Assembly: GCF_016526145.1 (NCBI RefSeq)
Contig: NZ_JADDUE010000001.1
Location: 186,001-250,000 of the forward strand
Reading direction: 5' to 3'
Origin: Saccharopolyspora galaxeae
GTDB taxonomy: Bacteria > Actinomycetota > Actinomycetes > Mycobacteriales > Pseudonocardiaceae
DNA: 64,000 bases
Below are positions 24,931 through 33,755 of the stretch, in pieces. Under the pieces are notes generated by a model that worked only from the letters and a program-made list of their open reading frames with translations, ran no database searches and was not told where the DNA came from. Numbering within the stretch: the first letter of the stretch is position 1; each line of letters starts with the position of its first letter. The translations under genes and the position numbers were made by a program.

Positions 24931-27900
24931 ATGGACGAGGACGGCGACCGGTTGCTGGACTGGACCGGGGAGCGCTGCCTGCCCTGGGCAGACGACGTGC
25001 AGGTGATCTACGAGCACTACCACCGCTACGCGCTGGCCGCCCGGTTCGTGCGCGGCAAGCGGGTGCTCGACCTGGCCTGCGGCGAGGGCTACGGCGCTGC
25101 GCTGCTGGCCGCCGAAGGCGCCGAGGTGGTGGGTCTCGACGTCGACCCGGCCGCGGTGCAGCACGCGACGCGGCGCTACGGCGGCCGCGGCGTCTCGTTC
25201 CGCACCGGCTCGATCACCGATCCGGCGGCGCTGGCCGAGGAGAAGCCGTTCGACGTGGTCGTGTGCTTCGAGGCGATCGAGCACGTCGAAGATCACGACG
25301 CGGTGCTCGCACTGGTCCGCTCGAGCCTGCAACAGGGCGGGTTGTTCCTGGTCAGCACACCGGACACGACGATCTACCAGCACGCGCACGGCAACGACAA
25401 CCCGTTCCACGCCAAGGAGCTCTCCGCCGCGGAGTTCGATTCGCTGCTGGAGGGCGCGTTCCGGCACGTGGCGGTGCTCAAGCAGAACACCGCGGTCGGT
25501 TCGGTGCTCGCGCCCGCCGACCACGGCGATCCGGACACCGCGATCGAGGGCGTCCGGTTGCAGACCTTGCACCGCGAGAGCTCCGAGTCGTGGACGGTGC
25601 ACCAGGGCCTGCCGCACACCTACCTGCTCGGCGTCGCGTCGGATCGGCGGTTGCCGAAGCTGCCTGCCGCGGCGGTGCTGCTCGACGACGAGCTGACGCT
25701 GGCCCGCGGTGCGCAGGACGTGCGCCCGGTCGTCGAGCAGCGCGACGAGGCCGTCGCCGACGTGGCCAAGCTCAACGAGCTCTACCGAAGCAGCCGCGCG
25801 GAAGCGGACGAGCTGAAGGGCGCGGTCGCCCGGCTCGAAGAGCTGCGCAAGGCCGAGGAACGGCGCGCCGTGGCGGCCGAGTCCGAACGCGAACGCTTCC
25901 GCGTCGAGTTGGCGCAGGTCAACGAATTGGTCGAAGGCGCTCGCCGGAACGCGGAACGCGACGGGGCCCGCATCGAGTGGTTGCGCGAAACCGTCGCTCG
26001 GCTGGAGGAGCGCGCCGCCGGAGCCGAGCACCGCGCCGGTGAGCTGACCACCCGCAACGCCGAACTGGAAGCGCAGAACTCCGCGCTGGTGCAGCGCGCC
26101 GTGCGCAAGTACCGCACCGTCGTGGAGCGCGTCGCGCCGCGCGGCACCAGCCGCCGCGACGTCTACGAGATCGCCCTGGGCCGCGAGCCCGGTTCGGCGC
26201 GCCCGGCCGTGCAGCAGGAGACCGGCCCGATCGCGGTGCCGCGCAGCGACGAGCCGGTGGTCAGCGTGATCGTGCCGGTGCACGGCAAGTGGCCCTACAC
26301 GCGGCAGTGCCTGCGGTTCCTCGCCGGGCACCTGGTGTCGGTGCCGTTCGAGGTGGTCGTGGTGGACGACGCCTCGCCGGACGACAGCGCGGCCAAGCTC
26401 GCCGCCTGCGACGGGGTGCGGCTGGTGCGCGCGGAGCGCAACCTCGGGTTCATCGGTGCCTGCAACCTCGGGGCCGAGCACGCGCGCGGCAGGGACCTGT
26501 TCTTCCTGAACAACGATGCCGAAGTCACCGAGTCCTGGTTGGACACCCTGATGTCCACGATGGACTCGGACGAGCGGATCGGGCTGGTCGGCGCGAAACT
26601 CGTCTATCCCGACGGCAGGCTGCAGGAGTGCGGCGCCGTCGTGTGGTCCGACGGCACCGGCTGGAACCTCGGCCGCGGCGGGGATCCGGACGCCGCCGAG
26701 TACAACGACGTCCGCGACGTCGACTACTGCTCCGGTGCGGCGATCCTGGTGCGCGCCGGGGTGTTCCGCGAGGTCGGCGGTTTCGACGGCCGGTTCGCGC
26801 CCGCCTACTACGAGGACACCGACCTCGCGTTCGCCGTGCGCGCGGCCGGCTACCGCACCGTGGTGCAGCCGAAAGCCGTGGTGGTGCACCACGAGGGCAT
26901 CTCGAACGGGACCGACGCGTCCACCGGCGTGAAGCGGCACCAGGAGCTCAACCGGCAGGTGTTCGTGGACAAGTGGGCCGACGCGCTCGCCGACCACCTG
27001 CCGGAAGCCTCGCCGCGCAACCTCTGGATGGCCCGCAACCGCGGCACTCGCGGGCATCGCGGGCCGATCGTGCTGGTCAAGGACCACCAGGTACCGCGGC
27101 CGGACTTCGACTCCGGGTCGGTGCGGATCCGCCGGATGCTGGCGCAGCTGGTCGAACTCGGCGCGCGGGTGGTGTTCTTCCCCGGCAACCACGCCCGGCT
27201 GGAGCCCTACACCGGGGACCTCCAGCAGCTCGGCGTGACCGTGCTGCCCGCACCCGAGCTCCAGCAGGCGTTCCTGGCCGAAGCGGGCGCGGAGATCTCG
27301 CTGGCGCTGCTGTCCCGCCCGCAGGTCGCGTGGAGCCTGGTGGAGCAGCTGCGCACCGACGCGCCGCAGGCGCTGATCGCCTACGACACGGTGGACGTGC
27401 ACTTCCTGCGGTTGCAGCGGCAGGCCGCGCTGGCCGCGGAGCAGGCGGAGCCGGAGCTGGCGAAGTCGTTGCGGCGCAAGGCTCTCGCGTCCCGCGAGAT
27501 GGAGCTCGGGCTGACCCGGGCCTGCGACGTGACGCTGGTGGTCTCGGAGGCCGAGCAGGAGCTGCTCGCCGAACTCGTCCCGGACGCCGACGTGCGCGTG
27601 CTGTCCAACGTGCACGACGTGCGCGCGGAGCCCGCGCACCCGTGGGGACGCCGCGACGTGCTGTTCGTCGGCAGCTTCGACCACCCGCCGAACCGGGACG
27701 CGGCCTTGTGGGCGGCGCGCGAGATCATGCCGCTGGTCCGCGAGCAGTGCCCGGACGCGGTGCTGCACGTCGTCGGCTCCAACCCCACCGAGGACGTGCT
27801 GGCGTTGGCCGGGGACGGCGTGCAGGTGCACGGCTGGGTGCCCGACCTGCGGGCGCTCTACGACGGCGCGCGGGTCACGCTCGCCCCCTTGCGGTTCGGC

Positions 27901-28179
27901 GCCGGGGTGAAGGGCAAGGTCGGCGAGAGCGCCGGGTTCGGGGTACCGGTGGCCGGCACGACGCTCGCGCTGGAAGGCATGCACCTGGAACCGGAGCGGG
28001 ACGTGCTGGTCGCCGACGACGCGCCGGGACTGGCCGCGGCCGTGGTGCGGCTGCTCACCGACGACGCCACCTGGTCGCGGCTGTCCGCCGCGGGCATGGC
28101 CGGAGTGTCCGCGCAGTTCGGTCCGGCGGTTTCCGCCGCCGCCCTCGCCGAGCTGCTGGGGACGGTCAGCGCGCCGTGA
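24931..28179 (+). CDS. Three-domain methyltransferase - GT2 - GT4 glycosyltransferase
   Basis: A 1082-residue fusion. Residues about 1-245 are a class I SAM methyltransferase (motif I VLDLACGEGYG at 46-55, VVCFEAIEHVEDHD). Residues 250-395 form a long charged coiled coil. Residues 440-690 are a GT-A family 2 glycosyltransferase (VSVIVPVHGK, VVVDDASPD, FFLNNDAEVT, EDTDLAFAVR). Residues 710-1082 resemble a GT-B family 4 enzyme (VLFVGSFDHPPN, GWVPDLRALYDGARVTLAPL, GVKGKVGESAGFGVP). This would assemble and cap or methylate a surface glycan. The ATG at 24931 is chosen because conserved sequence starts there; an upstream GTG adds 30 Arg-rich residues. UDP-glucose dehydrogenase nearby fits polysaccharide synthesis. 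Confidence 0.87.
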   Translation: MDEDGDRLLDWTGERCLPWADDVQVIYEHYHRYALAARFVRGKRVLDLACGEGYGAALLAAEGAEVVGLDVDPAAVQHATRRYGGRGVSFRTGSITDPAALAEEKPFDVVVCFEAIEHVEDHDAVLALVRSSLQQGGLFLVSTPDTTIYQHAHGNDNPFHAKELSAAEFDSLLEGAFRHVAVLKQNTAVGSVLAPADHGDPDTAIEGVRLQTLHRESSESWTVHQGLPHTYLLGVASDRRLPKLPAAAVLLDDELTLARGAQDVRPVVEQRDEAVADVAKLNELYRSSRAEADELKGAVARLEELRKAEERRAVAAESERERFRVELAQVNELVEGARRNAERDGARIEWLRETVARLEERAAGAEHRAGELTTRNAELEAQNSALVQRAVRKYRTVVERVAPRGTSRRDVYEIALGREPGSARPAVQQETGPIAVPRSDEPVVSVIVPVHGKWPYTRQCLRFLAGHLVSVPFEVVVVDDASPDDSAAKLAACDGVRLVRAERNLGFIGACNLGAEHARGRDLFFLNNDAEVTESWLDTLMSTMDSDERIGLVGAKLVYPDGRLQECGAVVWSDGTGWNLGRGGDPDAAEYNDVRDVDYCSGAAILVRAGVFREVGGFDGRFAPAYYEDTDLAFAVRAAGYRTVVQPKAVVVHHEGISNGTDASTGVKRHQELNRQVFVDKWADALADHLPEASPRNLWMARNRGTRGHRGPIVLVKDHQVPRPDFDSGSVRIRRMLAQLVELGARVVFFPGNHARLEPYTGDLQQLGVTVLPAPELQQAFLAEAGAEISLALLSRPQVAWSLVEQLRTDAPQALIAYDTVDVHFLRLQRQAALAAEQAEPELAKSLRRKALASREMELGLTRACDVTLVVSEAEQELLAELVPDADVRVLSNVHDVRAEPAHPWGRRDVLFVGSFDHPPNRDAALWAAREIMPLVREQCPDAVLHVVGSNPTEDVLALAGDGVQVHGWVPDLRALYDGARVTLAPLRFGAGVKGKVGESAGFGVPVAGTTLALEGMHLEPERDVLVADDAPGLAAAVVRLLTDDATWSRLSAAGMAGVSAQFGPAVSAAALAELLGTVSAP

Positions 28180-28350
28180 TGCGCGCCCGCGCCGAGGAGT
28201 TGTTCACGTAGCCCTTCGGATTCCACAGCTGCGCGGCGCTTTCCGGCTGCACGGCCGCCGAGGTGTCCCACGCGCGAGCGGTGCTCGGCACACCTTCCGC
28301 GCGGTTCCGCCTCGCCGGATACCCGCTGCGGCCGCGTCGAACAGGGGGAG

Positions 28351-29553
28351 TCAGCCGCGCACGGTCGGCGGGGTCTGCGAGAGCTGCTGCGTGAGCAGCT
28401 GCTGGAAGGTGTTCTCCGCGTTCTGCTCGTTCGGGTCGCTGGTCTCCACGATGACCACGAACCCGTGCGCGACGTAGGCGGTGCGGAACACGCCGCCGCC
28501 GGTGGTCACCACCTGCACGCCCTGGTACGACAGGTCCTTGTCCGGGCTGAGTCCCTGCTGGTCGTTCAGGTACGCCTGCGCGACGGCCGAAGCGGCACCG
28601 TCGTTCGGCATCCGCACGGTCAGCAGCACCACCGATGGCGGCCCGTCGGTGCGGTTGATCCAGCCGTCGATCATGCCGCCCTGCAACGCCGCGTTGCGCA
28701 CCGGATCGCGCAGCACACCGGCCTTCGGGCCCTCCAGGGCGGGACGGTCCAGCGGGCCGTTGAACGGGTGCGGCGGCCCGGGCGGGGTCGGCACCAGGAC
28801 GGCCTGCGAAGCCGCGGGAGGGGCCTTCGCGGGAGGCGGCTCGGGCAGCGGTTTCGTGGTCGGAGCCGGTGGCGGTGGCGCCGGCTGCGCGGTGGGGGCC
28901 GGAGCCGGCTGCCCGCCTCCGCCGGAAGTGGTGAAGTAGAAGACGCCCGCGACCACCACGACGACCAGCAGCACCGAACCGATGACCACGCCGGTGATCA
29001 TCTTGCCCTTCGAGGCCCCCTCGGAGACCTCGAAGACCTCCGGGCCCTGGCGCATCCAGCTGGTGTCGCCGTGCTCCGGCGGCTGGCCCCATGCCGTGTT
29101 CGCGTTCCAGCCCTGATTCCACTGCTGCTGGTCCGGCCACTGCTGCTGGGAGCCGACGTTGACGGTCTGCGTGCTGTCCGCCCCGGTGAGCGGGTTCGGC
29201 ACCACGTGCGTGGGTTCGTTCGACGGCTGCGGCTGGTTCTGCTGCTGGGCGGCCTGCGCTCCCTGCGCGGCGGCGGCTCCCCAGCTGAACGCGGGCGGGA
29301 ACGGGCTGGACTGCTCACCCTGCTGACCGCCCGGCTGGGCGAACCCGCCGGAGGGGGTACCGGGACCGGATGCGCCCGGGGACTGGTTGCCCGGGGACTG
29401 GCCACCCGGCTGCTGCGCGGAACTCCCGGCGGAGCCTTCCTGCCCCTGCGCCCGGCCGGCCAAAGCGTCCCGCCGGGACCGGTACTCCTCCGCGGAGATC
29501 CTGCCCGCCGCCAGTTCGGCATCCAGGTTCTGCAGCTCGTCTTGCCAGGTCAC
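28351..29553 (-). CDS. SHOCT-like, proline-rich single-pass membrane protein
   Basis: A 400-residue protein with a GTG start. Residues 1-32 match a SHOCT-type short helical module (LQNLDAELAAGRISAEEYRS). Then comes a long Gln/Gly/Pro-rich cytoplasmic region, one transmembrane helix (about residues 188-210, ITGVVIGSVLLVVVVVAGV), a Pro/Ala-rich spacer and a compact extracytoplasmic domain (about 270-395, GVLRDPVRNAALQGGMIDGW). Several actinobacterial membrane proteins share this plan. Function unknown; it may be a cell-envelope or secretion-associated factor. It is divergent from an acyltransferase gene. Confidence 0.75.
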   Translation of the reverse strand: MTWQDELQNLDAELAAGRISAEEYRSRRDALAGRAQGQEGSAGSSAQQPGGQSPGNQSPGASGPGTPSGGFAQPGGQQGEQSSPFPPAFSWGAAAAQGAQAAQQQNQPQPSNEPTHVVPNPLTGADSTQTVNVGSQQQWPDQQQWNQGWNANTAWGQPPEHGDTSWMRQGPEVFEVSEGASKGKMITGVVIGSVLLVVVVVAGVFYFTTSGGGGQPAPAPTAQPAPPPPAPTTKPLPEPPPAKAPPAASQAVLVPTPPGPPHPFNGPLDRPALEGPKAGVLRDPVRNAALQGGMIDGWINRTDGPPSVVLLTVRMPNDGAASAVAQAYLNDQQGLSPDKDLSYQGVQVVTTGGGVFRTAYVAHGFVVIVETSDPNEQNAENTFQQLLTQQLSQTPPTVRG

Positions 29554-29750
29554 CGATGCGCCCTTTCCGGATTTACCGAGTCGTGATCACCGGCCATTCT
29601 GCACCAGGCAGCGCATCGCGGGAGCCACCTCCCGGATAACGATCCAGCGGGTGTGACCACTCGCTCCCGCCCGCGCGCGACGATCGCACTTCCGATCTCG
29701 ACGGCACCCGATACGCTACCCGGCGTCGCGGATGCGCCGGGCGGCACGTC

Positions 29751-31001
29751 GTGGGGGTGAAACGGGTGGGCACAGCGCGTGTCGAGCACGCTCATCCGGA
29801 GCGTTTCGCCGCCCCCGCGCACGGTTTCGCGTGGATCCGCATGATCGGCGCGCTGCTGGTGATCTACGGGCACAGTTCTCCGCTGGTGGGCAGCGGCGAC
29901 CTGTTCCCGCCGGAATGGCCGCTGCAGCCCGATGAGGCCGTGCTCATGGGATTCTTCGCGATGAGCGGTTTCCAGATCACCGAGAGCTGGATCCGCGATC
30001 CGCACCCGCTGCGCTTCGCCGCCAAGCGGGTGCTGCGGCTGTGGCCGCCGATGCTCACCGTCTCGGTGGGCATGGCGCTGATCGTCGGGCCGTTGGTGAC
30101 GACGTTGTCGGTGGGGGAGTACTTCGCCGCGCACGGCACCTGGGCCTACATCGTCAACAACACCGGGCTGCTGACCCTCAACCACCACTTGCCGGGTGTG
30201 TTCACCGGCAATCCCTGGCCGGGCGCGGTGAACGGTGCGCTGTGGACGTTGCCGATGGAGCTGCTGGCCTATGCCGGCCTGTACGCGTTGCTGCTGGTGG
30301 GCGCTGCCAAGCAGCGGTTGCGGTGGCTCGCGGTGCTCGCGCTGTGCGCGATCGTGGTGTGGGACCGCTACCTGGAGCAGGACCCGGGCGCGGAGTCGGC
30401 CGGTTCGCTGCTGAGCGTCCCGGTCGAGTCGCTGGTGGCGTTCCTGGTCGCGTTCGCCTTCGGCGTGGTGCTGAACCTGTACCGGATGCCGCTGTCGGTG
30501 CTGGCCGCCGGTGCCGGGGTGGCGGTGCTGGGCGCGATGCCGAACAGCATCGCCGCGTCGTTCCTGATGGCGTTCGTGGTCAGCTACGCGGTGGTGGTGG
30601 CGGGTCATTTCTGGCCCGCCCGGCTCACCGTGCCCGGGCACTGGGTCAACGGCAGCTACGGCGTTTACGTCTGGGGCTTTCCGGTGCAGCAGCTGCTGGC
30701 GATGGCCGGAGTCGGCAACCAGTACGTGATGGTGCTGTGCGCGGTGCCGATCTCGTACGTGCTGGGCACGTTGTCGTGGACGTTCGTCGAAGAGCCGGTG
30801 ATGCGGCTGCGCCACTACATCGCTCCGCAACGCCGCAGCCGCCCGGCGGGTGCTGTTCCTCCCGAGGAGCTGTCCGACACCGAGGAACGGGCCGACGCCG
30901 AGGAACGGGCCGACGCCGAGGAACGGGCCGACGCCGAGGAACGGACCCCGGGACCGAACAGACCGCTCGACCCGATTTCCGGGCGGCCGGAGCGGTTTTG
31001 A
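29751..31001 (+). CDS. Acyltransferase 3 family membrane protein
   Basis: A 416-residue integral membrane protein with about ten helices. The N-terminal FAWIRMIGALLVIYGHSSPL and FFAMSGFQITESW are the hallmark of acyltransferase 3 (OafA/NodX-like) enzymes, which O-acylate cell-surface sugars or antibiotics; the His in YGHSSP is the likely catalytic residue. The C-terminal tail is hydrophilic and holds a three-fold exact EERADA repeat. Start uncertain: GTG 29751, 29757 and 29766 are all in frame. A role in acylating glycans made by nearby enzymes is plausible. Confidence 0.85.
   Translation: MGVKRVGTARVEHAHPERFAAPAHGFAWIRMIGALLVIYGHSSPLVGSGDLFPPEWPLQPDEAVLMGFFAMSGFQITESWIRDPHPLRFAAKRVLRLWPPMLTVSVGMALIVGPLVTTLSVGEYFAAHGTWAYIVNNTGLLTLNHHLPGVFTGNPWPGAVNGALWTLPMELLAYAGLYALLLVGAAKQRLRWLAVLALCAIVVWDRYLEQDPGAESAGSLLSVPVESLVAFLVAFAFGVVLNLYRMPLSVLAAGAGVAVLGAMPNSIAASFLMAFVVSYAVVVAGHFWPARLTVPGHWVNGSYGVYVWGFPVQQLLAMAGVGNQYVMVLCAVPISYVLGTLSWTFVEEPVMRLRHYIAPQRRSRPAGAVPPEELSDTEERADAEERADAEERADAEERTPGPNRPLDPISGRPERF
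30883..30945 (+). repeat. 18-bp tandem repeat inside acyltransferase tail
   Basis: Three identical 18-bp units (30883-30900, 30901-30918, 30919-30936) plus a partial fourth, in frame, encoding EERADA repeats. A likely site of length variation between strains. Confidence 0.9.
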
Positions 31002-31022
31002 TGCGGGCGTAGCATCGGGACC

Positions 31023-31679
31023 ATGGTGCTGTTCAAAGCTAGGCGCATGATCACCCCCGATGAGGCGCTGCCGGGCCGCAGCACTCCGCTTTCCGTGCCG
31101 GAGCGGCACGCGGTGTTCGGCGACCGCCCGATCAAGCCACCGTTCCCGGAGACCACCTCGACCCTGGTAGTGGGCATGGGCTGCTTCTGGGGCGCGGAAC
31201 GCATCTTCTGGCGCACCGACGGGGTGTGGACCACCGCGGTCGGCTACGCGGGCGGGTATACCCCCAACCCCACCTACGAAGAGGTCTGCACCGGCCTGAC
31301 CGGGCACACCGAGGCGGTGCTGGTGGTCTTCGACCCCTCCGTGATCACGCTGTCGCAGGTGCTGAAGGTGTTCTGGGAGAACCACGACCCGACGCAGGGC
31401 CTCCGGCAGGGCAACGACGTCGGCAGCCAGTACCGCTCGGCGATCTACTACGCCGACGACGCCCAGCGCGAAGTCGTCGAACGCAGCCGCGAGCAGTTCC
31501 AGGAGGCGCTGAGCGCCGCGGGCCACGGCGAGATCACCACCGAGATCGCGCCGCTCGGCGAGTTCTACTACGCCGAGGGCTACCACCAGCAGTACCTGTC
31601 GGAGTCCAAGAACCCGAACGGCTACTGCGGCATCGACGGCACCGGCGTCTCCTGCCCGATCGGCCTCGGCACGGCCTGA
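31023..31679 (+). CDS. msrA: Peptide methionine sulfoxide reductase MsrA
   Basis: A 218-residue cytoplasmic enzyme reducing methionine-S-sulfoxide. The catalytic motif is [13 protein letters not shown] with the nucleophilic Cys at about residue 57. YGGYT-like [37 protein letters not shown] and the C-terminal [13 protein letters not shown], which carries the recycling Cys residues, complete the family pattern. The N-terminal 45 residues extend beyond the minimal domain, as in many actinobacterial MsrA. The start is ATG. It stands alone, 21 bp behind the acyltransferase. Confidence 0.95.
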   Translation: MVLFKARRMITPDEALPGRSTPLSVPERHAVFGDRPIKPPFPETTSTLVVGMGCFWGAERIFWRTDGVWTTAVGYAGGYTPNPTYEEVCTGLTGHTEAVLVVFDPSVITLSQVLKVFWENHDPTQGLRQGNDVGSQYRSAIYYADDAQREVVERSREQFQEALSAAGHGEITTEIAPLGEFYYAEGYHQQYLSESKNPNGYCGIDGTGVSCPIGLGTA

Positions 31680-31796
31680 CCGCCCGGCCACCCGATTCAG
31701 CGAACCTAATTCTGGCAAAGATCTTTTTCCCAGAATTCCTGGACCTCGGAAACCATTTCCGGGCGCCGTGCGATTCCGCTGTCCGGAAGGTTCCGC

Positions 31797-31823
31797 GCCC
31801 GGTGCGCCTCGCGCGCACCGGGC
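31797..31823. terminator. Hairpin between convergent msrA and LPMO genes
   Basis: Perfect 11-bp stem (31797-31807 with 31813-31823) with a 5-nt loop, between convergent gene ends. Confidence 0.75.
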
Positions 31824-31850
31824 CACGGAGCCGGGGGACGAAAACGCGGG

Positions 31851-32450
31851 TCAGCCGAAGTTCACGTCCGCGCAGGAATAGAAGGCGTTGCTGGTGTCCG
31901 CGACGTCCCACACGCCGAGGATCAGGTGCTTGCCGGTCTTGTCCGGCAGTTTCCCGGTGTGCGTGTACACGTCCGGCGGCTGCTGCCCGCCGTAATCGAC
32001 GTTGACGAACGGCGCCGGTTCGAGCTGGTCGCGGGTGAGCGGCTGGCTCGGGTCCCAGCCGTCCTTGGTGATGAAGTACCGCCACGACGACGTCGAGTGG
32101 TTCGCGGTGATCTTCCACTGGAACTGGAAGTCCTGGCCGGCCTGCACGTCGGTCGCTGGCCATTGACCGCCGCGCGGGTCGTCGAGCTCGCTGAACTGCT
32201 CCAGACCGGCCGAGCAGATGCTGCCGTCGACCGGGCCCGCCTCCGGGAAGCCCTTCGGGCCTTCGACGCTCTGCGGTTCCCACTGGATCGCGCCGCAATT
32301 CGTCGCCGCGCCGGTCGAGCAGGCGTCCTGGCGGCTGGAAGGGCTCTGGGTGAATCCGTGCGAACTCGCGACACCGGATGTGAAAATCGGTAATGCCAGG
32401 GTGGCGATGCCGACGGCGGCGATACCGATCTTGCTTTTCACTTTCGACAT
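31851..32450 (-). CDS. Secreted AA10 lytic polysaccharide monooxygenase
   Basis: A 199-residue copper enzyme. The signal peptide (about 1-30) ends VASS|HGFTQSPSSRQ, leaving the N-terminal His that forms the first arm of the histidine brace. The second His lies in WKITANHSTSSWRYFITKDGWDP, and the axial Phe-like position near the C-terminus is in NAFYSCADVNF. Four Cys residues fit two disulphides. The family oxidatively cleaves chitin or cellulose; substrate cannot be fixed, though the short single-domain form without a binding module is common for chitin-active members. No chitinase is nearby. Confidence 0.93.
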   Translation of the reverse strand: MSKVKSKIGIAAVGIATLALPIFTSGVASSHGFTQSPSSRQDACSTGAATNCGAIQWEPQSVEGPKGFPEAGPVDGSICSAGLEQFSELDDPRGGQWPATDVQAGQDFQFQWKITANHSTSSWRYFITKDGWDPSQPLTRDQLEPAPFVNVDYGGQQPPDVYTHTGKLPDKTGKHLILGVWDVADTSNAFYSCADVNFG

Positions 32451-32638
32451 GGAAGTACTCCCTTCCTGGATCGGTGCCGGAGAAATTTACACTCGCGTTA
32501 TTCGCGGCAAATAGCACCGTTCTGCGCAACATCGCGGGGGCCGCGGCTCGGCTAGTGGTCCAGACCTTGAGGCCGTTCGGAGCAGCGCAAGATCGCGTTC
32601 GGCTTGCGGGCGGGTGCGTCCGTACGCACGATGCCGGG

Positions 32639-32848
32639 ATGGGAGACAACATCTACCGCGTAACCGAGATCGTCGGAACGTCCGCGGACGGCGTCGACGA
32701 CGCGATCCGCCGCGGTGTGCACCGCGCGTCGCAGACCCTGCGGGACGTGGACTGGTTCGAAGTCACCGAGGTCCGCGGCCACGTCGAGAACGGCGAGATC
32801 GCGCACTTCCAGGTCGGGCTGAAGGTCGGCTTCAAGCTGGAGGAGTGA
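32639..32848 (+). CDS. Dodecin flavin-binding protein
   Basis: A 69-residue protein matching dodecin along its whole length: an N-terminal YRVTEIVGTSADGVDDAI strand-helix, the WFEVTEVRGHVENGEI strand with the conserved Trp that stacks on the flavin isoalloxazine, and a final FQVGLKVGFKLEE. Dodecins form hollow dodecamers that store riboflavin, FMN or CoA. The ATG at 32639 is the natural start. Upstream in-frame sequence has no matching content. A strong terminator follows before the tRNA gene. Confidence 0.95.
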   Translation: MGDNIYRVTEIVGTSADGVDDAIRRGVHRASQTLRDVDWFEVTEVRGHVENGEIAHFQVGLKVGFKLEE

Positions 32849-32868
32849 ACCGGCCCGGCGAGCACGAG

Positions 32869-32901
32869 GAAGGCCCCCGCCGGATTCCGGCGGGGGCCTT
32901 C
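32869..32901. terminator. Strong hairpin terminator, dodecin/tRNA boundary
   Basis: Perfect 15-bp stem (32869-32883 with 32887-32901) and a 3-nt loop. It separates the dodecin gene from the convergent tRNA and can serve both strands. Confidence 0.9.
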
Positions 32902-32906
32902 TGCGG

Positions 32907-32979
32907 AGCGGATGACGGGACTCGAACCCGCGACCCTCACCTTGGCAAGGTGATGCGCTACCAGCTGCGCTACATCCGC
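32907..32979 (-). tRNA. tRNA-Gly (GCC)
   Basis: On the minus strand the cloverleaf is clear: acceptor arms GCGGATG and CATCCGC, D-arm with GCGCAGCTGGTAGCGC, anticodon loop reading GCC between CACCT and AGGTG arms, T-arm GGGTTCGAGTCCC, discriminator U. CCA is not encoded. Decodes GGC/GGU glycine codons, the major ones in this genome. Confidence 0.97.
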
Positions 32980-33048
32980 AAGCGAACGATCTCTCGATCG
33001 CTGTTGAGCACTACTTTAACCCATCGTTCGCGCACCGTTCCAAGGGGG

Positions 33049-33456
33049 TCAGCGCCGTGCCGGTCCGACCCGCGACGGCTCGATGCGCAGCAGCACGCGG
33101 TCCTCTTCGCGCATCGCGCGCCGGTAGTCCTCCCAGTCGTCGTGCTCGCCGGAGACGCGGCGGAAGTAGTCCTCCAGCAGCGGCATCGCCGCGGGCAGCC
33201 GCACGACCTCCGCGGTGCCGTCGACCTGGATCCAGTCGCCGAAGAACTCGTCCGGCAGCACGCACAGCCAGGCGCGCGGGTCGCGGACCAGGTTGTGCAC
33301 CTTGGCGGTGGCCGCGCGGGTGCTCACCACGATGCGCCCGGCGTCGTCCACGGCCGCCAGCACCGGGCTCAGCTGCGGTGTCCCGTCCCCGCGAAGCGTG
33401 CCCAGCACCGCGCGGTGGTGTTCGCGGACGAACGATCTTGCCTGTTCGAGGTCCAT
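33049..33456 (-). CDS. PPOX-class (F420- or flavin-dependent) oxidoreductase
   Basis: A 135-residue split beta-barrel protein of the pyridoxamine-5'-phosphate-oxidase-like class. ARSFVREHHRAVLGTLRGDG and the following strand pattern (PVLAAVDDAGRIVVSTRA, TAKVHNLVRDPRAWLCV) are typical of the small actinobacterial members, many of which use F420. The C-terminal EEDRVLLRIEPSRV closes the barrel. The ATG at 33456 has GAAGGGCGGGG upstream; a further start would add 12 residues. Substrate unknown. Confidence 0.85.
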   Translation of the reverse strand: MDLEQARSFVREHHRAVLGTLRGDGTPQLSPVLAAVDDAGRIVVSTRAATAKVHNLVRDPRAWLCVLPDEFFGDWIQVDGTAEVVRLPAAMPLLEDYFRRVSGEHDDWEDYRRAMREEDRVLLRIEPSRVGPARR

Positions 33457-33755
33457 GCCCCGCCCTTCGCCGGGTGTCAGGTCGACGGGCACACCTTAGT
33501 CACCGCGCGCGAGGTCGCGAGCGCATTGGCGGGACCGGGGTGGTCCGGCGCGGCGGTGTGATCGACAATGCCTCGGGTGCCGTGCGCTTTCACCCGTGAG
33601 GCCGATGACGGTCGCGATACCGTGTCGGCACGCTCGGTCCCGGTGCGTGGCCGCTCAGGCGGGCTCCGCGGTGCCGGGCGGCGCTCCCGGTGCCGATGGC
33701 GGTACGGCTTGCAACGACCGAACGGAAACGCCCGGCGCCGGGCGAGGAGGCGACG

